Source: Limibacter armeniacum
GTDB lineage: Bacteria; Bacteroidota; Bacteroidia; Cytophagales; Flammeovirgaceae
NCBI RefSeq assembly: GCF_036880985.1
Contig: NZ_JBAJNO010000008.1
Coordinates: 1,674,001 to 1,738,000 of the forward strand
Length of the DNA stretch: 64,000 nt
Direction of reading: 5' to 3'
Shown here: positions 17,952-25,734 of the stretch, in pieces
How the letters are laid out: each line of letters begins with the position of its first letter
Numbering within the stretch: the stretch's first letter is position 1
Program-made: the position numbers and the translations under genes
The notes under the pieces: generated by a model
The model's database searches: none
Told to the model about the DNA's origin: nothing
What the model saw: the letters and a program-made list of their open reading frames with translations, nothing else

Positions 17952-18376
17952 TTCCTCCCTTATCGCTAATTAAAATTATATTCATTCTATTTGACACTAG
18001 AAATAGCTTGAAAAGTAAGTCAGGTGTTTATAAAATCCTGCTTATCACATTCCAAGATACATTTTGTGTATAACAACTTCAAAGCCATATATGGTGCGTT
18101 AAAGCCTAACTATGTATAAATCATTGATAATGAGCAACTATGGAGGGGTTGTGTGTAGTGTTTTAGGACTTTTCTTATTTATAAAGCAATTGTGAAACTG
18201 TCCGTATTTGGACGTAAATCCATAAAAATGAACATGCTTACATGTTTTTCTTAGAGAAGAAGAACTGATTACAATCTCTTGTTTTAGAAGTAATTTTTTA
18301 ACAATAAGCGAAACAAATATGATTGGTGAGAATTAAAATAATGGCAGGTATTTAAGGATGGAGTAGGAGGTAAATA
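17952..18376. other. Intergenic region between pspA and the PspC-GIN gene
   Basis: About 425 bases without a recognisable ORF or RNA. It carries the promoter region of the PspC-GIN gene; because the pspA terminator lies at its right end, the two genes are probably transcribed separately. Confidence 0.5.
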
Positions 18377-18406
18377 AAAAAGGCTACCATTGAGTGGTAG
18401 CCTTGT
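18377..18406 (-). terminator. Terminator of the pspA unit
   Basis: Ten-base stem (18380-18389 with 18395-18404), followed on the minus strand by a six-T run. Confidence 0.87.
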
Positions 18407-18427
18407 ATTTTATTAAAAGAATAAATC

Positions 18428-19147
18428 TTATTCTTCGTTTTTCTGATTCAGTCTAAGCTTGGCTTTCAATTCCTGAAGAGCAATAGAGCTAGAAGCGGTA
18501 TTGCCTGGGCCTATTGCTTTATTGATTTCATCATCAATACTAACATTGGCGTCAGAAATTTGTCCGTAGGATTCAGCAAGTGCTTCTTTCTGTTCTACTT
18601 TCTCTTTCATGCGCTCAAGCATGTTCAATGTGCTAGAAGAATCAATATTAGCTAAAGTCTTATTCAGTTTAGCACTAGCCTCACTTACTTTAGCACGTGC
18701 CTTCAGCGTTTTCGCCTCGTTCTCCCATTTCGAAATCTGAGATTTCAGCTTTTGAACATTTTGTTCCATTTGAGCCACTTGAGACTCATTTTGCTGAAGC
18801 ATTTTCATATGAGTAGCAGCCGCTTGCGCTTCTTGCTCTTTTCTGTTCAAAGCTTCAGTAGCAAGTCTGTCAGCTTCCGAAGGGTCCAGTTGCCCTGTTT
18901 CTGCTTTTTGCAGCAGCATCACAGCCTTCTGCTCATAGCTGATAGCAGTTTCTTTATGCTGCTCATACTCTTTGCGGGTACGGATCGTCACAGCCTTTAC
19001 CTCAGCCAAAGATTGTAAACTCTTGTTCAGGTCAGTTTTTAGGTCTCTGATTCCCTGTTCAGTCATTTTGATGGGATCTTCCAGCTTGTCAATAGCAGAG
19101 TTGATCTCTGAAGAGCCAATCCCGAAAAGTCTTTTAAATATGGACAT
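18428..19147 (-). CDS. pspA: PspA/IM30-family membrane-stress protein
   Basis: 239 residues beginning SIFKRLFGIG, the amphipathic membrane-binding helix, then SAIDKLEDPIKMTEQGIRDLKTDL and long coiled-coil helices to about residue 180, as in PspA, Vipp1 and other ESCRT-III-like proteins. It binds stressed inner membrane and forms large oligomers. It follows a YbjN-like gene by 15 bases (operon), and the PspC-GIN gene lies downstream on the same strand. No PspF-type regulator is present, so control must differ from the enterobacterial system. Confidence 0.93.
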   Translation of the reverse strand: MSIFKRLFGIGSSEINSAIDKLEDPIKMTEQGIRDLKTDLNKSLQSLAEVKAVTIRTRKEYEQHKETAISYEQKAVMLLQKAETGQLDPSEADRLATEALNRKEQEAQAAATHMKMLQQNESQVAQMEQNVQKLKSQISKWENEAKTLKARAKVSEASAKLNKTLANIDSSSTLNMLERMKEKVEQKEALAESYGQISDANVSIDDEINKAIGPGNTASSSIALQELKAKLRLNQKNEE

Positions 19148-19162
19148 AGTCTAATTATGTGT

Positions 19163-19552
19163 TTAATTTTTTGCGTATTCGATAAGTTGGTTGTAATACT
19201 CTGAAAGCAAAAGAGCCAAAGAGTTAAGAGAGCCTTCCAATTCATTTAGGTCAAGATTCTCAAGCTGTAAGGTGTCTCTGAAAATCAGTTTCTTGCCATC
19301 ATTGTCCAATGTAAATGCGCCATGTACAATTTCTCTGTTTTTGATCAGCAGTTCTTTGTATACACTTGCATCATCCTTGATTTCAATGATCGGCATTTCA
19401 ATAATCAGGATAGGATCTTCACAATCAACAATTACATTCATCAAGTTTTTTTCCTCATCCTGAATCACAAACAGCTCTTCAGTTGAATCTTCATGCGTGA
19501 TGTTGTACCCTAAGTCTAGCAGGTAGTCACGAACTTTTTCAAAATGGTTCAT
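19163..19552 (-). CDS. YbjN/CesT-like small chaperone-fold protein
   Basis: 129 residues with the pattern of the YbjN/type III secretion chaperone fold: an N-terminal helix (FEKVRDYLLDLGYNI), a beta-sheet with VIVDCEDPILIIEMPI, and a C-terminal helix (NSLALLLSEYYNQLIEYA). Acidic overall and without a signal peptide. It is the first gene of a two-gene unit with pspA (15-base gap), suggesting that it helps PspA or responds to the same stress. Fold assignment is moderate; its role is inferred from linkage. Confidence 0.68.
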   Translation of the reverse strand: MNHFEKVRDYLLDLGYNITHEDSTEELFVIQDEEKNLMNVIVDCEDPILIIEMPIIEIKDDASVYKELLIKNREIVHGAFTLDNDGKKLIFRDTLQLENLDLNELEGSLNSLALLLSEYYNQLIEYAKN

Positions 19553-19780
19553 CTCAGATTTTAAGGTTTAAGAATAAGCAAAATTGCATTATTACGTGAT
19601 TTTACGGATAATATCTTATAAAAGTTATCATGTAGAGAAGTTAGTTGCTTTTCGTAAAAGTTACAATCAATAATAAGTTTTCATTACAGCGTCATTTTTT
19701 AGTATAATTTCTACTTTTCTTGTAATTTCATTACAGAAATCGGTTGCGAATTATCATTATCGAAAAATGTCTTAGCAAGC

Positions 19781-21658
19781 ATGACATCTTACATCAGAAC
19801 AAAAACCAATGATCCCTTATCCTTTTCCAAAGAAGTGAGTAAAACATTATTGCTGGAGATAGCCTGGGAAGTATGTAACCAAGTTGGAGGTATCCATACT
19901 GTGATCCGTTCCAAAGTCCCAACAGCCATTTCACGATGGGGGCATGAGAATTATTGTCTAATAGGCCCATATATTCATGGAAATGTAGCAGCGGTGTTTG
20001 AACCAATTTCAGATGATGGCAATGACCTTGTCAGTAAAGCTGTCAAAGCCATGAGAGGTATGGGGTACGAAGTACATTATGGGTACTGGCTGGTAGCGGG
20101 CAGACCCAAAGTAGTGCTTTTTAACCCATGGAATGAAGCCTGGAAACTGGTGGAATGCAAAAAAGACCTCTGGGAGCGGCATAAAATTCCTAGTGGAGAT
20201 GGCAATCCTTTGCTGGATAATGTCATCATGCTTTCGGAGCAGATCACTAAGTTTATCGAAGTTCTTTCGGATATCAACAATTATGAGAAAAATGTTATAG
20301 CCCATTTTCATGAGTGGATGGTAGGTTTGTCCATTCCTGAAATTAGGCGAAGACAGCTTCCTGTGATTTCGGTATTTACAACCCATGCGACGATTCTCGG
20401 ACGTTATCTGGCCATGAATGATCCCAATTTTTATACTAATCTGACAAGAGATAGGTATGCTTGGGACTTTTGGGCTACGCATTACAATATCATGCCTGAA
20501 GTGGCCATAGAAAGGGCGGCAGCACATGGAGCACATGTCTTTTCTACAGTAAGTAGGGTGACAGCCAATGAGTGTCGTTACTTATTGGGTAGAGAGGTGG
20601 ATGCGGTGATGCCAAACGGAATCAACTTGGAGCGTTTTGAGGCTATGCACCATTTTCAGAACCTGCATATTGAGTACAAGAAGAAAATCCATGAGTTTGT
20701 AATGGGACACTTCTTCCAGAGCTATAGTTTTGATCTGGATGATACCATGTATTTCTTTACTTCTGGCAGGTATGAGTACCGTAATAAGGGTTTTGACCTG
20801 ACATTGGAAGCACTGGCAAGACTTAATGCCAAGATGAGGTTCCACGGAATCAACAAAACAGTTGTAGCCTTCTTTATTACAAAACAGCCTTACTATTCCA
20901 TTAACCCACATGCCTTGCAGTCACGGGCAGTAATGGGGGAGATTAGAAAAACTGTAGACCAGATACAGAGGGAAATAGGCGATAAGCTGTTTTATAAGGT
21001 TACACGGAGTAAAGGCAACGTCATGCCTAACTTAAATGAGTTGGTAGACGAAAGCATGAGACTCCGCCTTAGAAGGACAGTGCAGTCGTGGAAAACGGAT
21101 AGTTTGCCAATGGTGGTGACTCACAATCTGATCAATGATAGTCAGGATGAAATCCTTGATTTCTTGAGAAAGGCCAACTTGGTGAATAATGCGCATGATA
21201 GGGTAAAAGTAGTGTACCATCCTGACTTTGTTTCATCCATAAATCCACTTTTTGGAATGGAGTACAATGACTTTGTCAGAGGTTGTCATCTAGGCATATT
21301 CCCTAGCTATTACGAACCTTGGGGGTATACCCCATTGGAATGTGTGGCGAGTGGTGTACCTGCCGTAACAAGTGACTTGGCAGGTTTTGGTGATTTTGTA
21401 GCCAATAATTTGAGCAGATCAGACTACGAAGGTATCTATGTGGTCAAAAGAAGGCACGGTAACTTTGACCAGTCGGCTGAAGATTTGGCAGAGACGATGT
21501 TCCGTTATGTATGTTTGAACTTGCGTGAGCGAATTGACCTTCGGAACGCTACAGAACGCTCATCAGTACATTTTGACTGGGAAGAGCTGGAGAAGTATTA
21601 TATAAAAGCCTATAGAATGGGGCTTGAAAAGGCTAAAACAGACTTTAAAGTGGTTTGA
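19781..21658 (+). CDS. GT3-family glycogen synthase (animal/fungal type)
   Basis: 625 residues starting with LLLEIAWEVCNQVGGIHTVIRSK, the conserved N-terminus of the GT3 glycogen synthases (eukaryotic GSY type), which use UDP-glucose, unlike the bacterial GT5 GlgA. The C-terminal catalytic block YYEPWGYTPLECVASGVPAV around residues 511-530 holds the E-x7-E motif. Segments FHEWMVGLSIPEIRRR and YEYRNKGFDLTLEALARL are likewise family-specific. Phosphorylation tails of the animal enzymes are absent. Bacteroidota commonly carry this type. No glgB or glgP gene is adjacent; single transcription unit. Confidence 0.93.
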   Translation: MTSYIRTKTNDPLSFSKEVSKTLLLEIAWEVCNQVGGIHTVIRSKVPTAISRWGHENYCLIGPYIHGNVAAVFEPISDDGNDLVSKAVKAMRGMGYEVHYGYWLVAGRPKVVLFNPWNEAWKLVECKKDLWERHKIPSGDGNPLLDNVIMLSEQITKFIEVLSDINNYEKNVIAHFHEWMVGLSIPEIRRRQLPVISVFTTHATILGRYLAMNDPNFYTNLTRDRYAWDFWATHYNIMPEVAIERAAAHGAHVFSTVSRVTANECRYLLGREVDAVMPNGINLERFEAMHHFQNLHIEYKKKIHEFVMGHFFQSYSFDLDDTMYFFTSGRYEYRNKGFDLTLEALARLNAKMRFHGINKTVVAFFITKQPYYSINPHALQSRAVMGEIRKTVDQIQREIGDKLFYKVTRSKGNVMPNLNELVDESMRLRLRRTVQSWKTDSLPMVVTHNLINDSQDEILDFLRKANLVNNAHDRVKVVYHPDFVSSINPLFGMEYNDFVRGCHLGIFPSYYEPWGYTPLECVASGVPAVTSDLAGFGDFVANNLSRSDYEGIYVVKRRHGNFDQSAEDLAETMFRYVCLNLRERIDLRNATERSSVHFDWEELEKYYIKAYRMGLEKAKTDFKVV

Positions 21659-21670
21659 TAAGCTATTTAT

Positions 21671-21718
21671 CAGACAGGTATCTGAACTTTATTTAGCTAC
21701 CTGTCTGTTATTTTTTTA
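21671..21718 (+). terminator. Terminator of glycogen synthase
   Basis: Ten-base stem (21671-21680 with 21698-21707) followed by TTATTTTTTTATT. Confidence 0.85.
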
Positions 21719-21839
21719 TTATTTGATGTAATATTTCTAAATATTATTTCCATTTTTGTAGCCAATGTATTAGACTTGATGTCTGAAACGAACATTTGAA
21801 TTGATTTATTAAAAAATTCACAATAAAGTCTTAGCTATT

Positions 21840-21893
21840 ATGAACGCAAGCCTGTTTTACCAAATGCAACGAATGTGTTGCTGTCAGAGATAA
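21840..21893 (+). CDS. Candidate cysteine leader peptide MNASLFYQMQRMCCCQR
   Basis: A 17-codon ORF with ATG start and TAA stop. Codons 13-15 are TGT TGC TGT, a Cys-Cys-Cys run two codons before the end, the arrangement of amino-acid-sensing leader peptides, placed upstream of a sulfite-reduction operon whose end product is cysteine. Three successive cysteines in a random 17-codon ORF are very unlikely. No Shine-Dalgarno is evident, which is normal in this phylum. Directly downstream RNA can pair in two exclusive ways (see the attenuator feature). Confidence 0.65.
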   Translation: MNASLFYQMQRMCCCQR

Positions 21894-22031
21894 AACCTTT
21901 GTAGCTTGCCTCACTGTGAACATTTTAGGAAACCCAAGAAAACATTTAACTCACTCCAATAGTTAATTCCTGTATTCTTATTGGTTCAACCTCACGGCAA
22001 GTCCTCGAGGTTTTATTTTAATTTTTAAAGC
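21892..22031 (+). promoter_or_regulatory. Candidate transcription attenuator of the sulfite-reductase operon
   Basis: Terminator form: AACCTC (21988-21993) pairs with GAGGTT (22007-22012), possibly with an inner GG/CC pair, followed by TTATTTTAATTTTT. Alternative form: AAAACCT (21892-21898, overlapping the leader stop codon) pairs with AGGTTTT (22008-22014), and CTTGCC (21905-21910) with GGCAAG (21996-22001); both pairings use bases of the terminator hairpin and its loop. A further hairpin, CCAATA (21956-21961) with TATTGG (21979-21984), lies between. A ribosome that reaches the stop codon would cover the first strand and favour termination; one stalled at the Cys codons would leave it free. 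Confidence 0.5.
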
Positions 22032-22106
22032 CACATACTCTATAGAAATTATAGGGTAAATAGATTAAGTAGAATAAAAGTATCAGAATTATAAATTGCT
22101 TGATAA

Positions 22107-24224
22107 ATGAGAAGCTTCAGAACAGAACTGGAAGATCCGATAGTTGAAAATGATATCATTGAGTTGGAGAAGAAAATCCGCTTGTTTAAGGATGGTAAGA
22201 TAGATGATGAAAAATTCAGAAGCCTTAGGTTGGCACGTGGTGTCTATGGACAGCGTCAGCCAGGGGTTCAGATGATCAGAATCAAGATCCCTTTTGGTAA
22301 GCTGACTGTACGACAGTTGAGGAGAATCAGCCAAGTAGCAGACAAGTATTCCAATGGTCACCTTCATATTACCACTCGTCAGGATATTCAGATTCACTAT
22401 GTGAGTTTGGAACGTACTCCAGAGCTTTGGGCTGAACTTGAGCAGGATCAGGTTACATTGAGGGAAGCTTGTGGTAACACAGTACGGAATATTACAGCAT
22501 CAGCAAAGGCAGGTGTGGATGCTGCAGAGCCTTTTGATGTATCTCCATATGCGCATGAAATGTTTACTTACTTCTTGAGAAACCCAGTTTGTCAGGAAAT
22601 GGGTAGAAAGTTCAAGATTGCTTTCTCGTCATCAGATAAAGATTCTGCATTTACGTTGATCCATGATGTTGGGGTAATTCCAAGGATCAAGATTGTAAAT
22701 GGTGAAGAAGTACGTGGCTTTAAGGTGTTAGTTGGTGGTGGCTTGGGTGCCCAGCCATCTTTGGCACAAGTTGCCTATGACTTTTTGGAAGAAGATAAGC
22801 TGATTCCATTTACAGAGGCGCTGTTGAGAGTATTTGACAGGCATGGTGAACGTCTGAGAAGACATAAAGCAAGAATGAAGTTCTTGTTGAATGAGATCGG
22901 TCTGGAGGCTTTGATGAGTCTGGTTGAAGAAGAATGGACTGCACTCAAAAACAAGTCTTATAAAGTAGCTGGCAATGCAGGGAATACTACTGAAATTGTT
23001 TTCAGCGACCAATATGGTAACTATGAGCAAGTAGAGGAACCAACTTCTGAAAGGTATCAGAAATGGTTGGAAGCCAACGTTTTTGAGCAGAAGCAAAAAG
23101 GTTACTATGGCGTATTCCTGAAAGTTCTATTAGGTAATACAGATACAGATACTGCCCGAAAACTGGCAGAAATAGTAGAGCGTTATGCAGCGGATGACCT
23201 TCGTCTGACAATCAACCAAGGTGCCTTGCTGAAGTATGTTCGTAAAGAGGCTTTGCCTGCTTTATACAGAGAGCTGGATGCGCTTGGTTTGGCAGTGCCT
23301 GGTTTTGATACCACAGTAGATATTACAGCTTGCCCTGGAACAGATACTTGTAACCTGGGTATCTCAAGCAGCACAGGTATTGCAAAAGTATTGGAAGATG
23401 TCATTGAGAAGGAATATCCTGATTTGATTACCAATAATGATATCAAGATAAAAATCAGTGGTTGTCCGAATTCATGTGGTCAGCATGGTATCGCAAGTAT
23501 AGGCTTTCATGGTAGCTCACTGAAAAACAGAAAGAATGGTATGGTGTTGCCAGCCCTTCAGGTACTTCTTGGCGGAGGTATAGATGGAGAAGGTAATGGC
23601 AGGGTTGCTGAAAAAGTAATCAAAGTGCCATCTAAGAAAGGTCCACATGTCCTTCGTTTTGTTTTGGAAGACTACGACGAGCATAAACTGGATGGTGAGT
23701 ACTTCAGTGATTACTTTGAGCGTCAAGGCAAGAACTATTTTTATGAGTTGCTTAAGCCATTGGCTGACTTGGATGCACTTGAAGCTGCCGATTATATCGA
23801 TTGGGGTCGTAAAGAGCAATTTGCTGTTCAGACTGCTGTAGGTGAATGTGCTGGCGTCATCATTGACCTTGTAGCTACATTGATCTTTGAAACAGAAGAG
23901 AAATATGAATGGGCTCAGGAATCCTTTGCGAAAGGTCAATATGCAGACGCTATCTACCATGCATACAATGTGTTGGTAAACGGAGCAAAAGCTTTACTAC
24001 TTTCAGAGGATGTGAAACTGAAGTCACAGGCTACTATCCTGAAGGCATTTGATGAGCATTATGTAGATGCTGGAAAAATAAAACTGGATAGCTCTTTCAC
24101 TGATCTGGTACTTCAGATTAATAAAAATGAACCAACTAAGGAATTTGCTGAGACTTTCATTGCTCAGGCAGCAACATTCCTGCAAACAGTTAAGGATCTT
24201 CGTAGGCAAGCCATTTCAGCGTAA
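22107..24224 (+). CDS. Nitrite/sulfite reductase hemoprotein with C-terminal HEPN-like domain
   Basis: 705 residues. The two ferredoxin-like half-domains and siroheme/4Fe-4S domains of the sulfite-nitrite reductase family span about 1-560: KIPFGKLTVRQLRRISQVA and GHLHITTRQDIQIHYV near the start, cluster ligands Cys409 and Cys415 (ACPGTDTCNLG) and Cys453 and Cys457 (SGCPNSCGQ). The last 120 or so residues (about 590-705) form a helical HEPN-like domain (YADAIYHAYNVLVNGAKALL), an extension not found in classical CysI. It probably reduces sulfite to sulfide using siroheme. First gene of an operon with cobA and the precorrin-2 dehydrogenase gene, which make siroheme. Nitrite as substrate cannot be excluded, but the Cys leader favours sulfite. 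Confidence 0.9.
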   Translation: MRSFRTELEDPIVENDIIELEKKIRLFKDGKIDDEKFRSLRLARGVYGQRQPGVQMIRIKIPFGKLTVRQLRRISQVADKYSNGHLHITTRQDIQIHYVSLERTPELWAELEQDQVTLREACGNTVRNITASAKAGVDAAEPFDVSPYAHEMFTYFLRNPVCQEMGRKFKIAFSSSDKDSAFTLIHDVGVIPRIKIVNGEEVRGFKVLVGGGLGAQPSLAQVAYDFLEEDKLIPFTEALLRVFDRHGERLRRHKARMKFLLNEIGLEALMSLVEEEWTALKNKSYKVAGNAGNTTEIVFSDQYGNYEQVEEPTSERYQKWLEANVFEQKQKGYYGVFLKVLLGNTDTDTARKLAEIVERYAADDLRLTINQGALLKYVRKEALPALYRELDALGLAVPGFDTTVDITACPGTDTCNLGISSSTGIAKVLEDVIEKEYPDLITNNDIKIKISGCPNSCGQHGIASIGFHGSSLKNRKNGMVLPALQVLLGGGIDGEGNGRVAEKVIKVPSKKGPHVLRFVLEDYDEHKLDGEYFSDYFERQGKNYFYELLKPLADLDALEAADYIDWGRKEQFAVQTAVGECAGVIIDLVATLIFETEEKYEWAQESFAKGQYADAIYHAYNVLVNGAKALLLSEDVKLKSQATILKAFDEHYVDAGKIKLDSSFTDLVLQINKNEPTKEFAETFIAQAATFLQTVKDLRRQAISA

Positions 24225-24269
24225 GCCCATCGGGATTTGATTGATGAGAACTTAAAAGACCGAATTGAC

Positions 24270-25046
24270 ATGGCGACAACCAACAAACGTCCACACCTTA
24301 CCCTTTTGGGAGCTGGAATAGGAGATCCTGACTTGATTACTGTTAAAGGTACTAAAGCATTGGCGCAGGCTGATGTGGTATTGTATGATGCATTGGTAAG
24401 CAAGGAATTGCTGGATTATGCACCTGCTCACGCAGAGAAGGTTTTTGTAGGAAAGAGAGCAGGGCACCATAGTGTAAAGCAGGAAGATACCAATAAGCTT
24501 ATTGTCTCCTTTGCATTGTCAAAAGGACATGTTGTAAGGCTGAAAGGTGGTGATCCTTTTATTTTTGGTAGAGGACATGAAGAAATGCAGTACGCAGAGA
24601 GCTTCGGTATTCCGACCACTTATATACCGGGTATTACAAGTTCAGTTGCCGCAGCAGGGTTACAGAATATTCCTTTGACCAGAAGAGGTATCAGTGAAAG
24701 CTTTTGGGTTGTGACAGGTACAACAAAATCTGGTGAACTTTCATCAGATCTTGCATTGGCAGCTCAATCCACTGCAACTGTGGTGATTCTGATGGGAACA
24801 AAAAAGCTACAGGAAATCATGAATGTCTTTTCCGCTTTTGGAAAACAAGATATGCCTGTTGCAATCATACAGAATAGCTCTATGCCAGACGAGAAAGTGG
24901 GAGTTGGAACAGTGAGTTCGATTGTCGAAATTGCTGAGAAAGAGCAACTCGGTTCGCCTGCTGTAATTGTGGTAGGTGAGGTTGCCGCTTTGCACAAGGA
25001 GTTTCCGTTAGAAATTTCGGAAAAGGTCAAAGCTTACTCATCATAA
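24270..25046 (+). CDS. cobA: Uroporphyrinogen-III C-methyltransferase (SUMT)
   Basis: With the ATG at 24270 (the upstream TTG at 24237 is less likely) the protein has 258 residues, the usual SUMT length. Motifs: LLGAGIGDPDLITVKG (about 9-24), VFVGKRAGHHSVKQEDTN, VRLKGGDPFIFGRGHEE (the SAM-binding motif), and YIPGITSSVAAAG. It adds two methyl groups to uroporphyrinogen III, giving precorrin-2, the first committed step to siroheme and cobalamin. It starts 45 bases after the sulfite-reductase gene and is 25 bases before the next siroheme gene, so siroheme supply is co-expressed with its user. Confidence 0.95.
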   Translation: MATTNKRPHLTLLGAGIGDPDLITVKGTKALAQADVVLYDALVSKELLDYAPAHAEKVFVGKRAGHHSVKQEDTNKLIVSFALSKGHVVRLKGGDPFIFGRGHEEMQYAESFGIPTTYIPGITSSVAAAGLQNIPLTRRGISESFWVVTGTTKSGELSSDLALAAQSTATVVILMGTKKLQEIMNVFSAFGKQDMPVAIIQNSSMPDEKVGVGTVSSIVEIAEKEQLGSPAVIVVGEVAALHKEFPLEISEKVKAYSS

Positions 25047-25071
25047 ACTTGAAGATTTAAAACAGAATTAG

Positions 25072-25638
25072 ATGAATACACTTTATCCTATTTTCCTGAA
25101 ACTGGATCAGCTGGAGCTGCTAATTGTTGGGGGTGGTGCAGTTGGGCACGAAAAACTGTCAGCTGTACTGAAAAACAGCCCTGAAGCTAAGGTGAACTTG
25201 GTTGCTCCAGAAATCAGGAAAGAGGTAGAAGAACTGGCAACAGATTATCCTACAGTAAAGTTGCATTACCGAGAGTTTCAATGGGAAGACTTGAATGGGA
25301 AACATTTGGTTATTCTGGCTACTGATAAAAGGGAGTTACACGAGGAAATCAAAAAGGTGACAGCAGAAAAGCATTTGTTGACCAATGTGGCTGATACACC
25401 TGATTTATGTGACTTTTATCTGAGTTCAGTAGTGCAGAAAGGTGACTTGAAGATTGGTATTTCTACCAATGGGAAATCACCAACGCTTGCCAAAAGAATT
25501 AGAGAGTATCTGGAGGAGGCATTGCCAGACGAGGTGCAGGAACTAATGGATAATCTTCAGGTATTTAGGTCTAAACTGAAAGATGATTTCGCACATAAAG
25601 TCAAAGCATTAAATGACTTGACAAAGAAAGTGTTTTAA
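25072..25638 (+). CDS. Precorrin-2 dehydrogenase / sirohydrochlorin ferrochelatase (CysG N-domain type)
   Basis: 188 residues corresponding to the N-terminal half of CysG or to yeast Met8p. NAD-binding motif LLIVGGGAVGHEKL at about residues 17-30, then the conserved LHYREFQWEDL and VVQKGDLKIGISTNGKSPTLAKRIREYLE. It oxidises precorrin-2 to sirohydrochlorin and inserts iron to form siroheme, the cofactor of the upstream reductase. Last gene of the three-gene operon, followed by a strong terminator. Stand-alone version, with the methyltransferase encoded separately just upstream. Confidence 0.93.
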   Translation: MNTLYPIFLKLDQLELLIVGGGAVGHEKLSAVLKNSPEAKVNLVAPEIRKEVEELATDYPTVKLHYREFQWEDLNGKHLVILATDKRELHEEIKKVTAEKHLLTNVADTPDLCDFYLSSVVQKGDLKIGISTNGKSPTLAKRIREYLEEALPDEVQELMDNLQVFRSKLKDDFAHKVKALNDLTKKVF

Positions 25639-25676
25639 ATGGTACACACTTCTGCTTATTTGAATAATTGATTTAG

Positions 25677-25716
25677 AAAACCCTTCAACTGTTACAGTTG
25701 AAGGGCTTTTCTTTTA
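25677..25716. terminator. Bidirectional terminator after the siroheme operon
   Basis: Eleven-base perfect stem (25681-25691 with 25695-25705), loop of three, followed by CTTTTCTTTT; also lies just past the stop of the convergent fasciclin gene. Confidence 0.9.
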
Positions 25717-25734
25717 TGAATGGTATATACCAGT

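Larger units (their letters stand above)
21719..22106 (+). promoter_or_regulatory. Leader region of the sulfite-reductase operon
   Basis: A gap of about 390 bases between the glycogen-synthase terminator and the sulfite-reductase ATG. It holds a 17-codon ORF with three consecutive Cys codons (21840-21893) and downstream segments able to form alternative RNA structures (21892-22014). I could not identify a convincing promoter sequence upstream of the leader ORF. Confidence 0.6.

Noticed and set aside
21719-22106. SAM or cobalamin riboswitch upstream of the sulfite-reductase operon
   Set aside because: None of the conserved core sequences was found; the Cys-rich ORF with alternative stems explains the leader better.
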